Shown here: positions 1 through 5,499 of the stretch, piece by piece | Layout of the letters: every line of letters begins with the position of its first letter | Position numbering within the stretch: the first letter of the stretch is position 1 | NCBI GenBank assembly: GCA_016784705.1 | Contig: JADHUD010000085.1 | Coordinates: 1 to 8,993, forward strand | Reading direction: 5' to 3' | DNA length: 8,993 bases | Origin: Spirochaetia bacterium | GTDB taxonomy: Bacteria > Spirochaetota > Spirochaetia > JABMQR01 | The notes under the pieces: generated by a model | Seen by the model: only the letters and a program-made list of their open reading frames with translations | The model's database searches: none | Told to the model about the DNA's origin: nothing | Made by a program: the position numbers and the translations under genes

Positions 1-382
1 CTATTCGAGGAATTTTATACGTATCAGCTTGATTCCACACAGTCTCTGACTGAGGTTCAACCCCGCCAACTGCACAAAAAACTGCTACAGCACCATCGAG
101 AACTCTAAGTGAACGTTCAACTTCGGCGGTAAAATCAACATGACCTGGTGTATCTATTATATTAATCTGGAAATCTTTCCAAAAACAGGATGTAGCAGCA
201 GAGGTGATTGTTATTCCTCTGTCTTGTTCCTGTTCCATCCAATCCATCGTTGCTTCACCATTATCTACTTCTCCGATTCTATGGCTTTTGCCTGTATAGA
301 AAAGTATTCTTTCGGTTGTAGTAGTTTTACCAGCATCAATATGAGCCATAATGCCGATATTTCTTAAATTCTGCTTAGACAT
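1..382 (-). CDS. fusA: Elongation factor G, N-terminal part (partial, runs off left edge)
   Basis: Read on the minus strand this gives 127 residues starting at ATG 382-380. They match the G domain of EF-G, the GTPase that drives translocation and, with RRF, ribosome recycling. Visible motifs are the P-loop AHIDAGKT (13-20), the switch I segment DRGITI (54-59), the G3 motif DTPGH (77-81) and the EF-G signature VERSLRVLDGAV (88-99). The G4 motif NKxD and domains II-V lie beyond the left edge. Spirochaetes usually carry two EF-G paralogues, and in Borrelia one is reported to act only in recycling. The stretch TAEVERS instead of TIEVERS, and the lack of the insert seen in E. coli EF-G before INIIDTPGH, may hint at a second-type EF-G, but this fragment cannot settle it. 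The Shine-Dalgarno sequence is weak (GGGGA about 6 bases before ATG). Family assignment is very secure; the paralogue is not. Confidence 0.95.
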   Translation of the reverse strand, partial: MSKQNLRNIGIMAHIDAGKTTTTERILFYTGKSHRIGEVDNGEATMDWMEQEQDRGITITSAATSCFWKDFQINIIDTPGHVDFTAEVERSLRVLDGAVAVFCAVGGVEPQSETVWNQADTYKIPRI

Positions 383-408
383 AAAGAATCCCCATGTTAA
401 TTTCAATC

Positions 409-438
409 TGATTATTAATCAAACAACTTTAAGTTGTT
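409..438. repeat. Two abutting odd-length palindromes upstream of EF-G
   Basis: Bases 409-421 read TGATTA-T-TAATCA and bases 422-438 read AACAACTT-T-AAGTTGTT. Each is a perfect inverted repeat around a single central T, and they touch end to end. They lie 27-56 bases upstream of the EF-G start codon, where an operator or a leader-RNA hairpin would be expected. The role is inferred only; the region is AT-rich, so a 13-bp palindrome alone could be chance, while the 17-bp one is less likely to be. Confidence 0.45.
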
Positions 439-669
439 ATTTTAAAAATTAGTATATTCCGGCGCTGATATTATCATAGTTTTATCTATGGTTAAAGATG
501 GTTAATGAGAGAAATCATACAAATACATATTTAAATTAGTTGTCGGCAATTAATTATGTGAAAATACACAATCTTAAATAAAGTGCTTGGAAAAAACATA
601 CAGAAATTAACATCTCAAACTCAGAATGAAATACGTTTTTTATAAATATTATAACCTTCAAATAATATG

Positions 670-699
670 TTGACAAAAAGATACTGACTATGCTATGTT
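670..699 (+). promoter_or_regulatory. Sigma70-type promoter of tRNA-Val
   Basis: A perfect -35 box TTGACA (670-675) is followed after 18 bases by TATGTT (694-699), which is preceded by TG at 691-692 and so forms an extended -10 (TGCTATGTT). Transcription would start near 705-707, about 23 bases before the mature tRNA 5' end at 729. This matches a monocistronic tRNA unit closed by the terminator at 826-853. Confidence 0.7.
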
Positions 700-728
700 C
701 GATTCGTTAATTAATTTTTTCAATATTT

Positions 729-801
<73 letters not shown>

Positions 802-825
802 TTATAATTAAACAGTAATAGTTTG

Positions 826-853
826 AAAGCCGGAAATGTTTTCCGGCTTTTTT
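826..853 (+). terminator. Intrinsic terminator after tRNA-Val
   Basis: An 11-bp perfect stem, AAAGCCGGAAA (826-836) with TTTCCGGCTTT (840-850), closes a TGT loop and runs into a T tract (848-853). The GC core CCGG next to the U tract is typical of a Rho-independent terminator. Its placement 25 bases after the tRNA fits. Confidence 0.9.
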
Positions 854-878
854 GTTGTGCGCCGAGCGAAGCTGAAAA

Positions 879-890
879 AGCAGATCTGCT
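879..890. repeat. 12-bp perfect palindrome
   Basis: AGCAGATCTGCT is self-complementary over all 12 bases. It is the first of several inverted repeats in this intergenic region and lies 25 bases after the tRNA terminator. On its own it could be a protein binding site or part of a repetitive element; nothing decides between these. Confidence 0.5.
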
Positions 891-925
891 GCAATTATCG
901 GTTCAAAATAGCTATTGCTAAATGT

Positions 926-962
926 GGCAATTTCAAAAATCGAAGATTTTTAGGAAATTGCC
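926..962. repeat. REP-like hairpin 1
   Basis: GGCAATTTC (926-934) pairs with GAAATTGCC (954-962). Inside it AAAAATC (935-941) pairs with GATTTTT (945-951) around a GAA loop, leaving only an AG bulge (952-953). The result is a 16-bp stem. There is no T tract after it, so it is not a standard terminator. It shares the block TTTCAAAAAT (931-940) with the hairpin at 1042-1073, which suggests a common repeat family. Confidence 0.7.
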
Positions 963-965
963 TTT

Positions 966-1031
966 TGAAGTTTTCTGAAAAATGTTTTAAGTTGTTATGT
1001 TAAAGTAATTACATGACTTCAGAAAACTTCA
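966..1031. repeat. 14-bp inverted repeat with long loop
   Basis: TGAAGTTTTCTGAA (966-979) is the exact reverse complement of TTCAGAAAACTTCA (1018-1031). The 38-base loop contains 986-1004, which repeats the block at 428-446 with one mismatch. The long loop makes this look more like an element with inverted ends than a simple terminator hairpin. Confidence 0.7.
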
Positions 1032-1041
1032 CTAATAGGTA

Positions 1042-1073
1042 GCTCTTTCAAAAATAGGTATTTTTGAAAGAGC
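1042..1073. repeat. REP-like hairpin 2, 15-bp perfect stem
   Basis: GCTCTTTCAAAAATA (1042-1056) pairs perfectly with TATTTTTGAAAGAGC (1059-1073) around GG. It resembles the hairpin at 926-962: a GC cap, then TTTCAAAAAT. No U tract follows, and it sits 134 bases before yggS. A short dispersed palindromic repeat is the likeliest reading. Confidence 0.7.
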
Positions 1074-1083
1074 CTCAAATTAA

Positions 1084-1111
1084 TTGTAATTGTATCCGGA
1101 TGTGGTATTAT
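1084..1111 (+). promoter_or_regulatory. Possible promoter of the yggS-rluD unit
   Basis: TTGTAA (1084-1089) and TATTAT (1106-1111) are separated by 16 bases and lie about 97 bases before the yggS start. A perfect TATAAT at 1120-1125 is an alternative -10 but has no matching -35 at the usual distance. AT-rich sequence makes chance matches common, so this is tentative. Confidence 0.3.
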
Positions 1112-1207
1112 AGTAATCATATAATGATAACCGGGAGAATTAAGATAATTGAGGGTTGGATTAACCTGGATTGAATACACGGTCAGCCTAATCTGGGTAG
1201 AGAGAAA

Positions 1208-1909
1208 ATGAGTATAATAAAAAATATTGAATTATTAAGTAAATCTCTTGAAAAAACTGCAGAACAAGCGGGCAGAGACCCGGGTGAAATTACTCTGATG
1301 GCAGTTACTAAGAATCATGATAAAGAATCAGTAATTCAGGCTTCAATTGCTGGTATAACCTGTTTTGGTGAGAACAAAGTTCAGGAAGCACGAGAAAAGT
1401 ACAATGAACTTCCTGAAGCTGACACCCTCCATTTAATTGGGCATCTGCAAAGTAATAAAGTTACAAAGGCAGTTGATTTTTTTAATTGGATTGATTCAGT
1501 TGATTCAATAAAATTGCTGCAGAAAATACATAATTCTGCAAAGAAATTAGATAAAATCATACAAATTCTTTTTGAGGTAAATGGTTCCGGAGAATCAGCA
1601 AAGTTTGGATTTACTTCCGAGGACGATCTGTTTTCAGCGATCGAGCTTTCACGCTGCCTGACTAACATACGTGTCAGAGGGTTAATGACAATGGGCCCAT
1701 TGCGTAAAGATGGAAAAACAGATGAGAAATCTGTGCGAAAAGTATTTTCTTCGTTAAAAACAACGTTTGATAAAGCAAAAGCCAGTTTTCCAGATCTTCA
1801 AATTGATACACTTTCTATGGGAATGAGTGGTGACTGGGTTGCTGCAGTTGAAGAAGGGTCAACAGTTATAAGAGTTGGCACAGCAATTTTCGGAGTGAGG
1901 CAATACTAG
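1208..1909 (+). CDS. yggS: YggS-family pyridoxal phosphate homeostasis protein
   Basis: This 233-residue protein has the usual YggS/PLPBP length and motifs throughout. AVTK (32-35) supplies the PLP-binding lysine K35. FGENKVQEA (53-61), HLIGHLQSNK (75-84), IRVRGLMTMGP (154-164), and the phosphate-binding LSMGMSGDW (202-210) with IRVGTAIFG (221-229) all sit in the expected order of the alanine-racemase-like TIM barrel. The family binds PLP without known catalytic turnover and buffers vitamin B6 and amino/keto-acid pools in the cytoplasm. The start is ATG 1208, preceded by a purine-rich AGAGAG about 4 bases away. The gene is followed after 1 base by the membrane-protein gene, so it leads a three-gene unit with rluD. 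Assignment is firm. Confidence 0.97.
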   Translation: MSIIKNIELLSKSLEKTAEQAGRDPGEITLMAVTKNHDKESVIQASIAGITCFGENKVQEAREKYNELPEADTLHLIGHLQSNKVTKAVDFFNWIDSVDSIKLLQKIHNSAKKLDKIIQILFEVNGSGESAKFGFTSEDDLFSAIELSRCLTNIRVRGLMTMGPLRKDGKTDEKSVRKVFSSLKTTFDKAKASFPDLQIDTLSMGMSGDWVAAVEEGSTVIRVGTAIFGVRQY

Positions 1910-1910
1910 T

Positions 1911-2276
1911 ATGAAAGTCAGCATTATTGGCAGGAAAATATGTTTTATAGCTATTATTACTTCATTATTAACATACACTCTATATGCAGAACCGACAGCA
2001 TCTGTGAATAACGAATTTGTATCATATGAACCCTATGAATATGAAGAGTTTCCGGCATGGATGCATAAAGCTCGCAGAGCTGAATCCCTTTTTATAGGGT
2101 CACTACCGCTAACTTACGGAGCTGTGACAATTGCAGCAAATTTGTTTTTTGTAAATACAGCTGATGTACTTTCACATGATGATTATTTTTTACGAATTGG
2201 TATTTCAGCTGCCCTATCTTTAGGTATTATTCTCATAGATTTTGTACTTGGTGAGTTGCATAATGAGCAGCAATAA
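1911..2276 (+). CDS. Small membrane protein with signal peptide, function unknown
   Basis: I cannot name a function for this 121-residue protein. The N-terminus is a signal peptide: basic K2/R8/K9, a hydrophobic core at about 10-22, and a likely signal peptidase I site after YA (25-26). No lipobox cysteine is present. An acidic/aromatic segment follows (38-46, rich in E and Y), then FPAW (47-50) and the basic patch KARRAE (53-58). Two hydrophobic segments, about 61-83 and 93-114, should span the membrane. Start ATG 1911 lies 1 base after yggS, with GAGG at 1897-1900 as ribosome site. The 3' end overlaps rluD by 14 bases, so all three are likely co-translated. From memory, other spirochaetes have proteins with a similar FPxW...RRAE...GSLP block; that is a tentative recollection. 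The position suggests nothing specific about its job. Confidence 0.8.
   Translation: MKVSIIGRKICFIAIITSLLTYTLYAEPTASVNNEFVSYEPYEYEEFPAWMHKARRAESLFIGSLPLTYGAVTIAANLFFVNTADVLSHDDYFLRIGISAALSLGIILIDFVLGELHNEQQ
2250..2255 (+). promoter_or_regulatory. Ribosome binding site fixing the rluD start at 2263
   Basis: GGTGAG lies 7 bases before ATG 2263. The frame also stays open upstream to a TTG at 2242, but that codon has no Shine-Dalgarno sequence, so the ATG is preferred. Confidence 0.6.
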
Positions 2277-3237
2277 TCTTGAAGAGTATGAAACGTATAC
2301 CTTTAAAGCAGAATTTACTGATAACAATTCTGTAACTAAACGAGTGGATCATTTTATTTCGGAACAAATGCCTGAATATACACGCAGCAGAATTGGTTCG
2401 GAAGAATCTCAATTACTTGTAAACGGGAAGGTTGTTAAAAAAAGCAAGAAAATCAAAAACGGAGATACAGTTACGTTTCACTGTAAAATAATACCGTCTA
2501 CTGAAATTTTACCACAGCATATAAATTTACATTTTCTATATGAAGATCAGAATGTTATTGTATTGAATAAAGAACAGGGGATGGTAGTTCATCCTGCTGC
2601 AGGAAACTGGGATGGAACTGTTGCAAATGGGCTTGTATATTATGCCGGCAGTCTAGAGACCGGAAATGAAAAATACAGACCCGGAATAGTACACAGGCTT
2701 GATAAAGATACATCCGGAGTCATGATTACATCAAAAAATATAAGTGCACACGAATTTCTTTCCAGTCAATTTAAAAAAAGAAAAACAAAGAAAGTCTATA
2801 TAGCAATTATCAAAGGTGTTCCCCTTACACTAAAAGGAAAAATTGAGAACAGAATTGTAAGAGATCCTGGAAACAGGAAAAAATTCTGCTGCACAGTAGA
2901 TTCTGATAGAGGTAAACCGGCAAATACTGAATATGAAGTGTTACGAACCTTCACTCTGAAAACCGGTGTTTCTTACTCTCTTATTCGTTTAATACCCGGA
3001 ACCGGCCGCACTCATCAGTTACGTGTACATATGAAAAGTATTGGTCATCCAATTTTAGGTGACCCGATTTACAGTAGAAAAGATACCCATACACTTCCTG
3101 TATCGCTCATGCTTCATGCATTATCACTATCAATTGTTATTCCAGGAGAAATTACTTACAGAAAATTTACAGCACCCTTACCTGAAAGATTTAAAAAAAC
3201 AATTAATTATTTTATTCAGTCACAGATTCAGCAGTAA
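2263..3237 (+). CDS. rluD: RluD-family 23S rRNA pseudouridine synthase
   Basis: This 324-residue protein (counted from ATG 2263) converts uridines to pseudouridine in rRNA. An N-terminal S4 RNA-binding domain spans roughly 25-72 (KRVDHFI... LLVNGKVVKKS... IKNGDTV). The catalytic domain follows: VVHPAAGN, then RPGIVHRLDKDTSG with catalytic Asp147, then GRTHQLRVHM (about 248-257) and the HPILGDPIY block, all diagnostic of the RluA/RluC/RluD group. The S4 domain favours RluC/RluD over RluA, and overall organisation favours RluD, which modifies helix 69 of 23S rRNA. Substrate position is inferred from family, not shown. The start overlaps the membrane-protein gene by 14 bases, which implies translational coupling. 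Downstream genes are convergent, so the operon ends here. Confidence 0.92.
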   Translation: MSSNNLEEYETYTFKAEFTDNNSVTKRVDHFISEQMPEYTRSRIGSEESQLLVNGKVVKKSKKIKNGDTVTFHCKIIPSTEILPQHINLHFLYEDQNVIVLNKEQGMVVHPAAGNWDGTVANGLVYYAGSLETGNEKYRPGIVHRLDKDTSGVMITSKNISAHEFLSSQFKKRKTKKVYIAIIKGVPLTLKGKIENRIVRDPGNRKKFCCTVDSDRGKPANTEYEVLRTFTLKTGVSYSLIRLIPGTGRTHQLRVHMKSIGHPILGDPIYSRKDTHTLPVSLMLHALSLSIVIPGEITYRKFTAPLPERFKKTINYFIQSQIQQ

Positions 3238-3245
3238 TTTTGCAT

Positions 3246-3268
3246 AAAAAAACGAAGTGTGTTTTTTT
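3246..3268. terminator. Possible bidirectional terminator between convergent genes
   Basis: AAAAAAAC (3246-3253) is the reverse complement of GTTTTTTT (3261-3268) around a 7-base loop. The A and T tracts give a U run on either strand, and it lies between the convergent ends of rluD (3237) and the MBL gene (3302). The stem has only one G-C pair, so it would be weak; the location is the main support. Confidence 0.35.
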
Positions 3269-3301
3269 GGTTTTCTGTTATCTGCTCGTTAGAAGAAATT
3301 G

Positions 3302-3868
3302 TTACACAAGTTTCAGATCCGAATTAAACATTTTCTCAACAAATAATGTGGTAGGTGTTCCGTGTCCCGGGAAAATGAGGGTATTATCATTCAGCGGCAA
3401 AATTCTTTCCTGAATAGATCTGATCAGCAATGATCTTGAAAGTGATGATTTTGTTGACCCAATCCTTCCTGCCATAAGTACATCCCCGGTAAAAAGAGCG
3501 TCCTGAATTTTGTAAACAAGTGAATCAGAAGAGTGGCCGGGAATTAAATTTGCTGAAACCTGAATTCCAGAGAGATTAACTATGGATCCGTCTGATAGAG
3601 TTTTTACTTTATAGTCCATTATGAATGGGCTGTTTGCAAATATTTCTGAATCATATATTTTCATAAGTATACGAAGTCCTTCAGTATGAGAAGGATGGCG
3701 GTGTGTGAGAAGAATATGCCTAATATAAAAATTATTATCTTCAATCAATTTCAGAAGTTCAATATCCATATGACCTGGATCTATAAGAATAGCATCTCCA
3801 CCGCCGGTATTGCCAATCAAGTAGGTATTTGAGAAGCCAACAACAGAAAAATGAAAAAATATTTTCAC
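3302..3868 (-). CDS. Metallo-beta-lactamase-fold hydrolase-like protein with altered HxHxDH motif
   Basis: This 188-residue protein has the MBL fold of the glyoxalase II/YcbL type. Strands open with NTYLIG (14-19) and ILIDPG (27-32). The first metal motif, THRHPSH (55-61), retains H56, H58 and H61 but has Ser60 where HxHxDH has its aspartate. The other ligands are present: H112 in PGHSSDS, D129 in FTGDVL, H169 in FPGHGTP. A one-metal or changed active site is therefore possible; the substrate is unknown. The start is GTG (3868-3866), with a strong GGGAGG site (3881-3876) 7 bases upstream. It overlaps the pentapeptide gene by 4 bases (GTGA), so the two are coupled. The length is short for glyoxalase II, which normally has a C-terminal helical domain, missing here. 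Fold is secure; function is open. Confidence 0.88.
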   Translation of the reverse strand: MKIFFHFSVVGFSNTYLIGNTGGGDAILIDPGHMDIELLKLIEDNNFYIRHILLTHRHPSHTEGLRILMKIYDSEIFANSPFIMDYKVKTLSDGSIVNLSGIQVSANLIPGHSSDSLVYKIQDALFTGDVLMAGRIGSTKSSLSRSLLIRSIQERILPLNDNTLIFPGHGTPTTLFVEKMFNSDLKLV

Positions 3869-4461
3869 TGCTGGTCCTCCCTGGTAAATAGTGCTTCTTC
3901 AAAATTTGAGTATTTAAAACTCACCTCATGTCTTTCTGAAAGATAAAAATCTGTTTTCTTTAAGTTGCAATCTTTAAAAGATACATTGTTTAGTTTCGCA
4001 CTGGAAAAATTAGTGAAATAAAGATCCGAATCATTAAAATTTAAATTCTCTGCATCTATACCGCTAAAATTGGAGTGCAGTATATCTGAACCGGAAAATG
4101 AACAGTTTTTAAAAACTGATCCTGCAAATACAGAGTATTTACTGGTAATCTCTTCAAAAGTACAATTAACGAATGTTGAAAACTCAAAAAAAGAGAGTTG
4201 AATAAAAGAGTTATTGAAATCAACGTTTTTAAAAGTAGCGTGTGAAAATTTACAGGCATACAATCTGCATTCTGATAGATCAAGATCATTAAATTCACCG
4301 TGAGTCAGGCAGAATGAGCCAAGCTTCTTTTCCTTTGTTAATGTCTTAACCAGCTGATGATGTAAATTTTCTTTGTCGGCAGCGTGCAAATAGCACGTTT
4401 CACAATTTGTAACTGAGAAATTATCGCATTTAACGTGATTGCATCTTATAAAATCAAACAT
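3865..4461 (-). CDS. Pentapeptide-repeat protein with N-terminal Cys/His cluster
   Basis: This 198-residue protein begins with a Cys/His cluster, C7, H9, C12, C20, C23, H26, of the form CxxxxC-x7-CxxC, which looks like a small zinc site. A charged linker (about 28-47) follows. From residue 57 to 192 a Phe, Leu or Ile falls at nearly every fifth position (57, 62, 67, 72, 77, 82 and so on to 172, then 182, 187, 192), with small or polar residues two before. This is the signature of a right-handed quadrilateral beta helix of about 6-7 coils. The register is interrupted at 107, 137 and 177. No signal peptide or membrane segment is seen, so it is probably cytoplasmic. Some pentapeptide proteins mimic DNA and bind gyrase, but nothing here shows that. 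I recall similar cysteine-headed proteins in Treponema. No Shine-Dalgarno sequence precedes ATG 4461. Confidence 0.88.
   Translation of the reverse strand: MFDFIRCNHVKCDNFSVTNCETCYLHAADKENLHHQLVKTLTKEKKLGSFCLTHGEFNDLDLSECRLYACKFSHATFKNVDFNNSFIQLSFFEFSTFVNCTFEEITSKYSVFAGSVFKNCSFSGSDILHSNFSGIDAENLNFNDSDLYFTNFSSAKLNNVSFKDCNLKKTDFYLSERHEVSFKYSNFEEALFTREDQQ
3876..3881 (-). promoter_or_regulatory. Strong ribosome binding site for the MBL gene
   Basis: On the minus strand GGGAGG lies 7 bases before the GTG start at 3868. It sits inside the last codons of the pentapeptide gene and supports the GTG start and the 4-base coupled overlap. Confidence 0.75.
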
Positions 4462-4466
4462 ATATA

Positions 4467-4495
4467 CAAAGTAATTAAAAACATAAGGTTGTCAA
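4467..4495 (-). promoter_or_regulatory. Candidate promoter of the pentapeptide-MBL unit
   Basis: On the minus strand a perfect -35 TTGACA (4495-4490) is followed after 16 bases by TACTTT (4473-4468), a weak -10 keeping the key TA and final T. The expected start point falls at or next to the ATG at 4461, giving a leaderless or very short-leader mRNA. This would explain why that gene lacks a Shine-Dalgarno sequence. The -10 match is poor, so confidence is moderate to low. Confidence 0.4.
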
Positions 4496-4517
4496 TACCT
4501 TTGAATGGATGTAAATT
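4489..4517 (+). promoter_or_regulatory. Promoter of the rsgA-mutS2 unit, near-leaderless
   Basis: TTGTCA (4489-4494) and TAAATT (4512-4517) are separated by exactly 17 bases. The start point would be about 4524-4525, two or three bases before ATG 4527. Its -35 shares the bases TTGTCAA with the minus-strand TTGACA, so the two promoters overlap head to head and RNA polymerase could probably occupy only one at a time. Confidence 0.55.
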
Positions 4518-4526
4518 ACAACTTGT

Positions 4527-5438
4527 ATGGATCAAAAAACAGGAATAATAATAAAAGGTATCAATAATATTTATACAGTTCTTGCTGATAATAATGAAAT
4601 TCTCTGCAGAATTAAGGGGAAAGTTCTCAAAGAGAATGAAAAGACCTATAATCCTCTTGCTCCAGGTGATAAAGTAATAATTACCTCCCAGGGTGCTTCA
4701 GATGGTTTGATAATAGATAGAGTTTTAAGAAAAAATGCTTTTATACGATGGAATATGAAAAAAAATTTGCCGCAGGTCCTCGCAGCAAATATTGACCAAG
4801 TTATATGTATTGTAACACCAGACAATCCTCCATTCAGGCCAAGGTTTATTGATAGAGTTATAGTTTGTGCCGGAAATATTCCAACAGTCATAATTATGAA
4901 CAAAATTGATATTCCCATTTCAGAGGAGCATAACCGGCGCTTTAGACACTATCAGGAACTCGGGTTTACTATATTTACTGTTTCTGCGCAAACAGGTGAA
5001 GGGGTTGAGGCTCTAAAGTCATATTTTAAGGGTAAATCGGTTGTTGTAGTCGGACAATCCGGTGTTGGGAAATCTACTCTTATTAATAAGCTATTACCCT
5101 TTGAAGATCAGCGAACCGGTGGAATATCCAGTAAATACAACCGCGGTCGACATACAACAAATTTTGCTGTCATGCTTTCGCATGATGACATTACATTGAT
5201 AGATACACCAGGAGTTAGAGAGCTGCAAGTATCTCTAATGGATCTGCATGAACTAGGCGGATATTTCCCGGAAATCTCAATCCGGCAGAATGCCTGTAGT
5301 TTTCAACCCTGTCTTCACCGAAATGAACCAGACTGCGCTGTTATTAATGCTGTATCTGATGGAGAAATTCTGCAAGACAGATATGAAAGTTATTTAAGAA
5401 TATTAGACTCAATCGAGGAGCGGTTTGGTGTCTATTAA
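4527..5438 (+). CDS. rsgA: Small-subunit ribosome biogenesis GTPase RsgA (YjeQ/EngC)
   Basis: RsgA is a circularly permuted GTPase that acts late in 30S subunit maturation near the decoding centre. Domains in this 303-residue protein occur in the expected order. An N-terminal OB fold (about 1-70) is followed by the permuted G motifs: G4 NKID (125-128), G5 SAQTGEG (153-159), the P-loop GQSGVGKS (176-183), switch region GRHTT (207-211) and G3 DTPG (226-229). A C-terminal zinc knuckle has C257, C262, H264 and C270. Length is normal. ATG 4527 is the only reasonable start because an in-frame TAA lies at 4512-4514. No Shine-Dalgarno sequence is placed before it, in line with the near-leaderless promoter. 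The stop codon lies in the first copy of a 13-base tandem repeat. mutS2 follows on the same strand. Confidence 0.97.
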   Translation: MDQKTGIIIKGINNIYTVLADNNEILCRIKGKVLKENEKTYNPLAPGDKVIITSQGASDGLIIDRVLRKNAFIRWNMKKNLPQVLAANIDQVICIVTPDNPPFRPRFIDRVIVCAGNIPTVIIMNKIDIPISEEHNRRFRHYQELGFTIFTVSAQTGEGVEALKSYFKGKSVVVVGQSGVGKSTLINKLLPFEDQRTGGISSKYNRGRHTTNFAVMLSHDDITLIDTPGVRELQVSLMDLHELGGYFPEISIRQNACSFQPCLHRNEPDCAVINAVSDGEILQDRYESYLRILDSIEERFGVY

Positions 5439-5468
5439 AAGCGTCTATTAAAAGCGTCTATTAAAGAT
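5430..5468 (+). repeat. 13-nt tandem repeat spanning the rsgA stop codon
   Basis: The unit GTCTATTAAAAGC occurs exactly at 5430-5442 and 5443-5455, then as a partial third copy at 5456-5468 whose first 10 bases match. The rsgA stop TAA (5436-5438) is inside copy one. Because 13 is not a multiple of 3, the TAAs of the three copies lie in three different frames, so no reading frame can pass through. Slipped-strand duplication is the likely origin. Confidence 0.85.
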
Positions 5469-5484
5469 GTCTAATATAGAGATG

Positions 5485-5490
5485 AGAGGA
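5485..5490 (+). promoter_or_regulatory. Ribosome binding site favouring the mutS2 start at 5500
   Basis: AGAGGA lies 9 bases before GTG 5500. The in-frame ATGs at 5467 and 5482 have no well-spaced Shine-Dalgarno sequence, and ATG 5512 is too far from this site. Confidence 0.5.
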
Positions 5491-5499
5491 AATGACAAA

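Larger units (their letters stand above)
383..728. other. Gene-free intergenic region between EF-G and tRNA-Val
   Basis: No convincing coding frame is visible on either strand in these AT-rich bases. The left side must hold the EF-G promoter and leader, but I could not place a convincing -35/-10 pair on the minus strand. It does contain two abutting palindromes (409-421 and 422-438) and a short inverted repeat CATAG-6 nt-CTATG (475-490). The right end holds the tRNA-Val promoter (670-699). The middle, about 500-660, shows nothing I can name. Confidence 0.6.
854..1207. other. Gene-free intergenic region rich in inverted repeats
   Basis: No coding frame is supported here. About 880-1073 is packed with palindromes, listed separately. 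The remainder, 1074-1207, is the upstream region of yggS and contains candidate -10 elements (TATTAT at 1106-1111, TATAAT at 1120-1125) but no clear operator or riboswitch. Confidence 0.6.

Noticed and set aside
140..367. Plus-strand open frame of 75 codons over the EF-G region
   Set aside because: It lies wholly antisense to the strongly conserved EF-G G domain and has no ribosome site or recognisable protein features.
926..1073. CRISPR array or riboswitch in the repeat-rich intergenic region
   Set aside because: There are no regularly spaced direct repeats with unique spacers, and no conserved aptamer core that I recognise; inverted repeats explain the pattern better.
1381..1668. Minus-strand frame of 95 codons inside yggS
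   Set aside because: It is antisense to a complete YggS protein, and its composition is what complementing that gene gives.
3059..3247. Plus-strand 62-codon frame at the end of rluD
   Set aside because: It overlaps the conserved C-terminal part of RluD in another frame and lacks a ribosome site.
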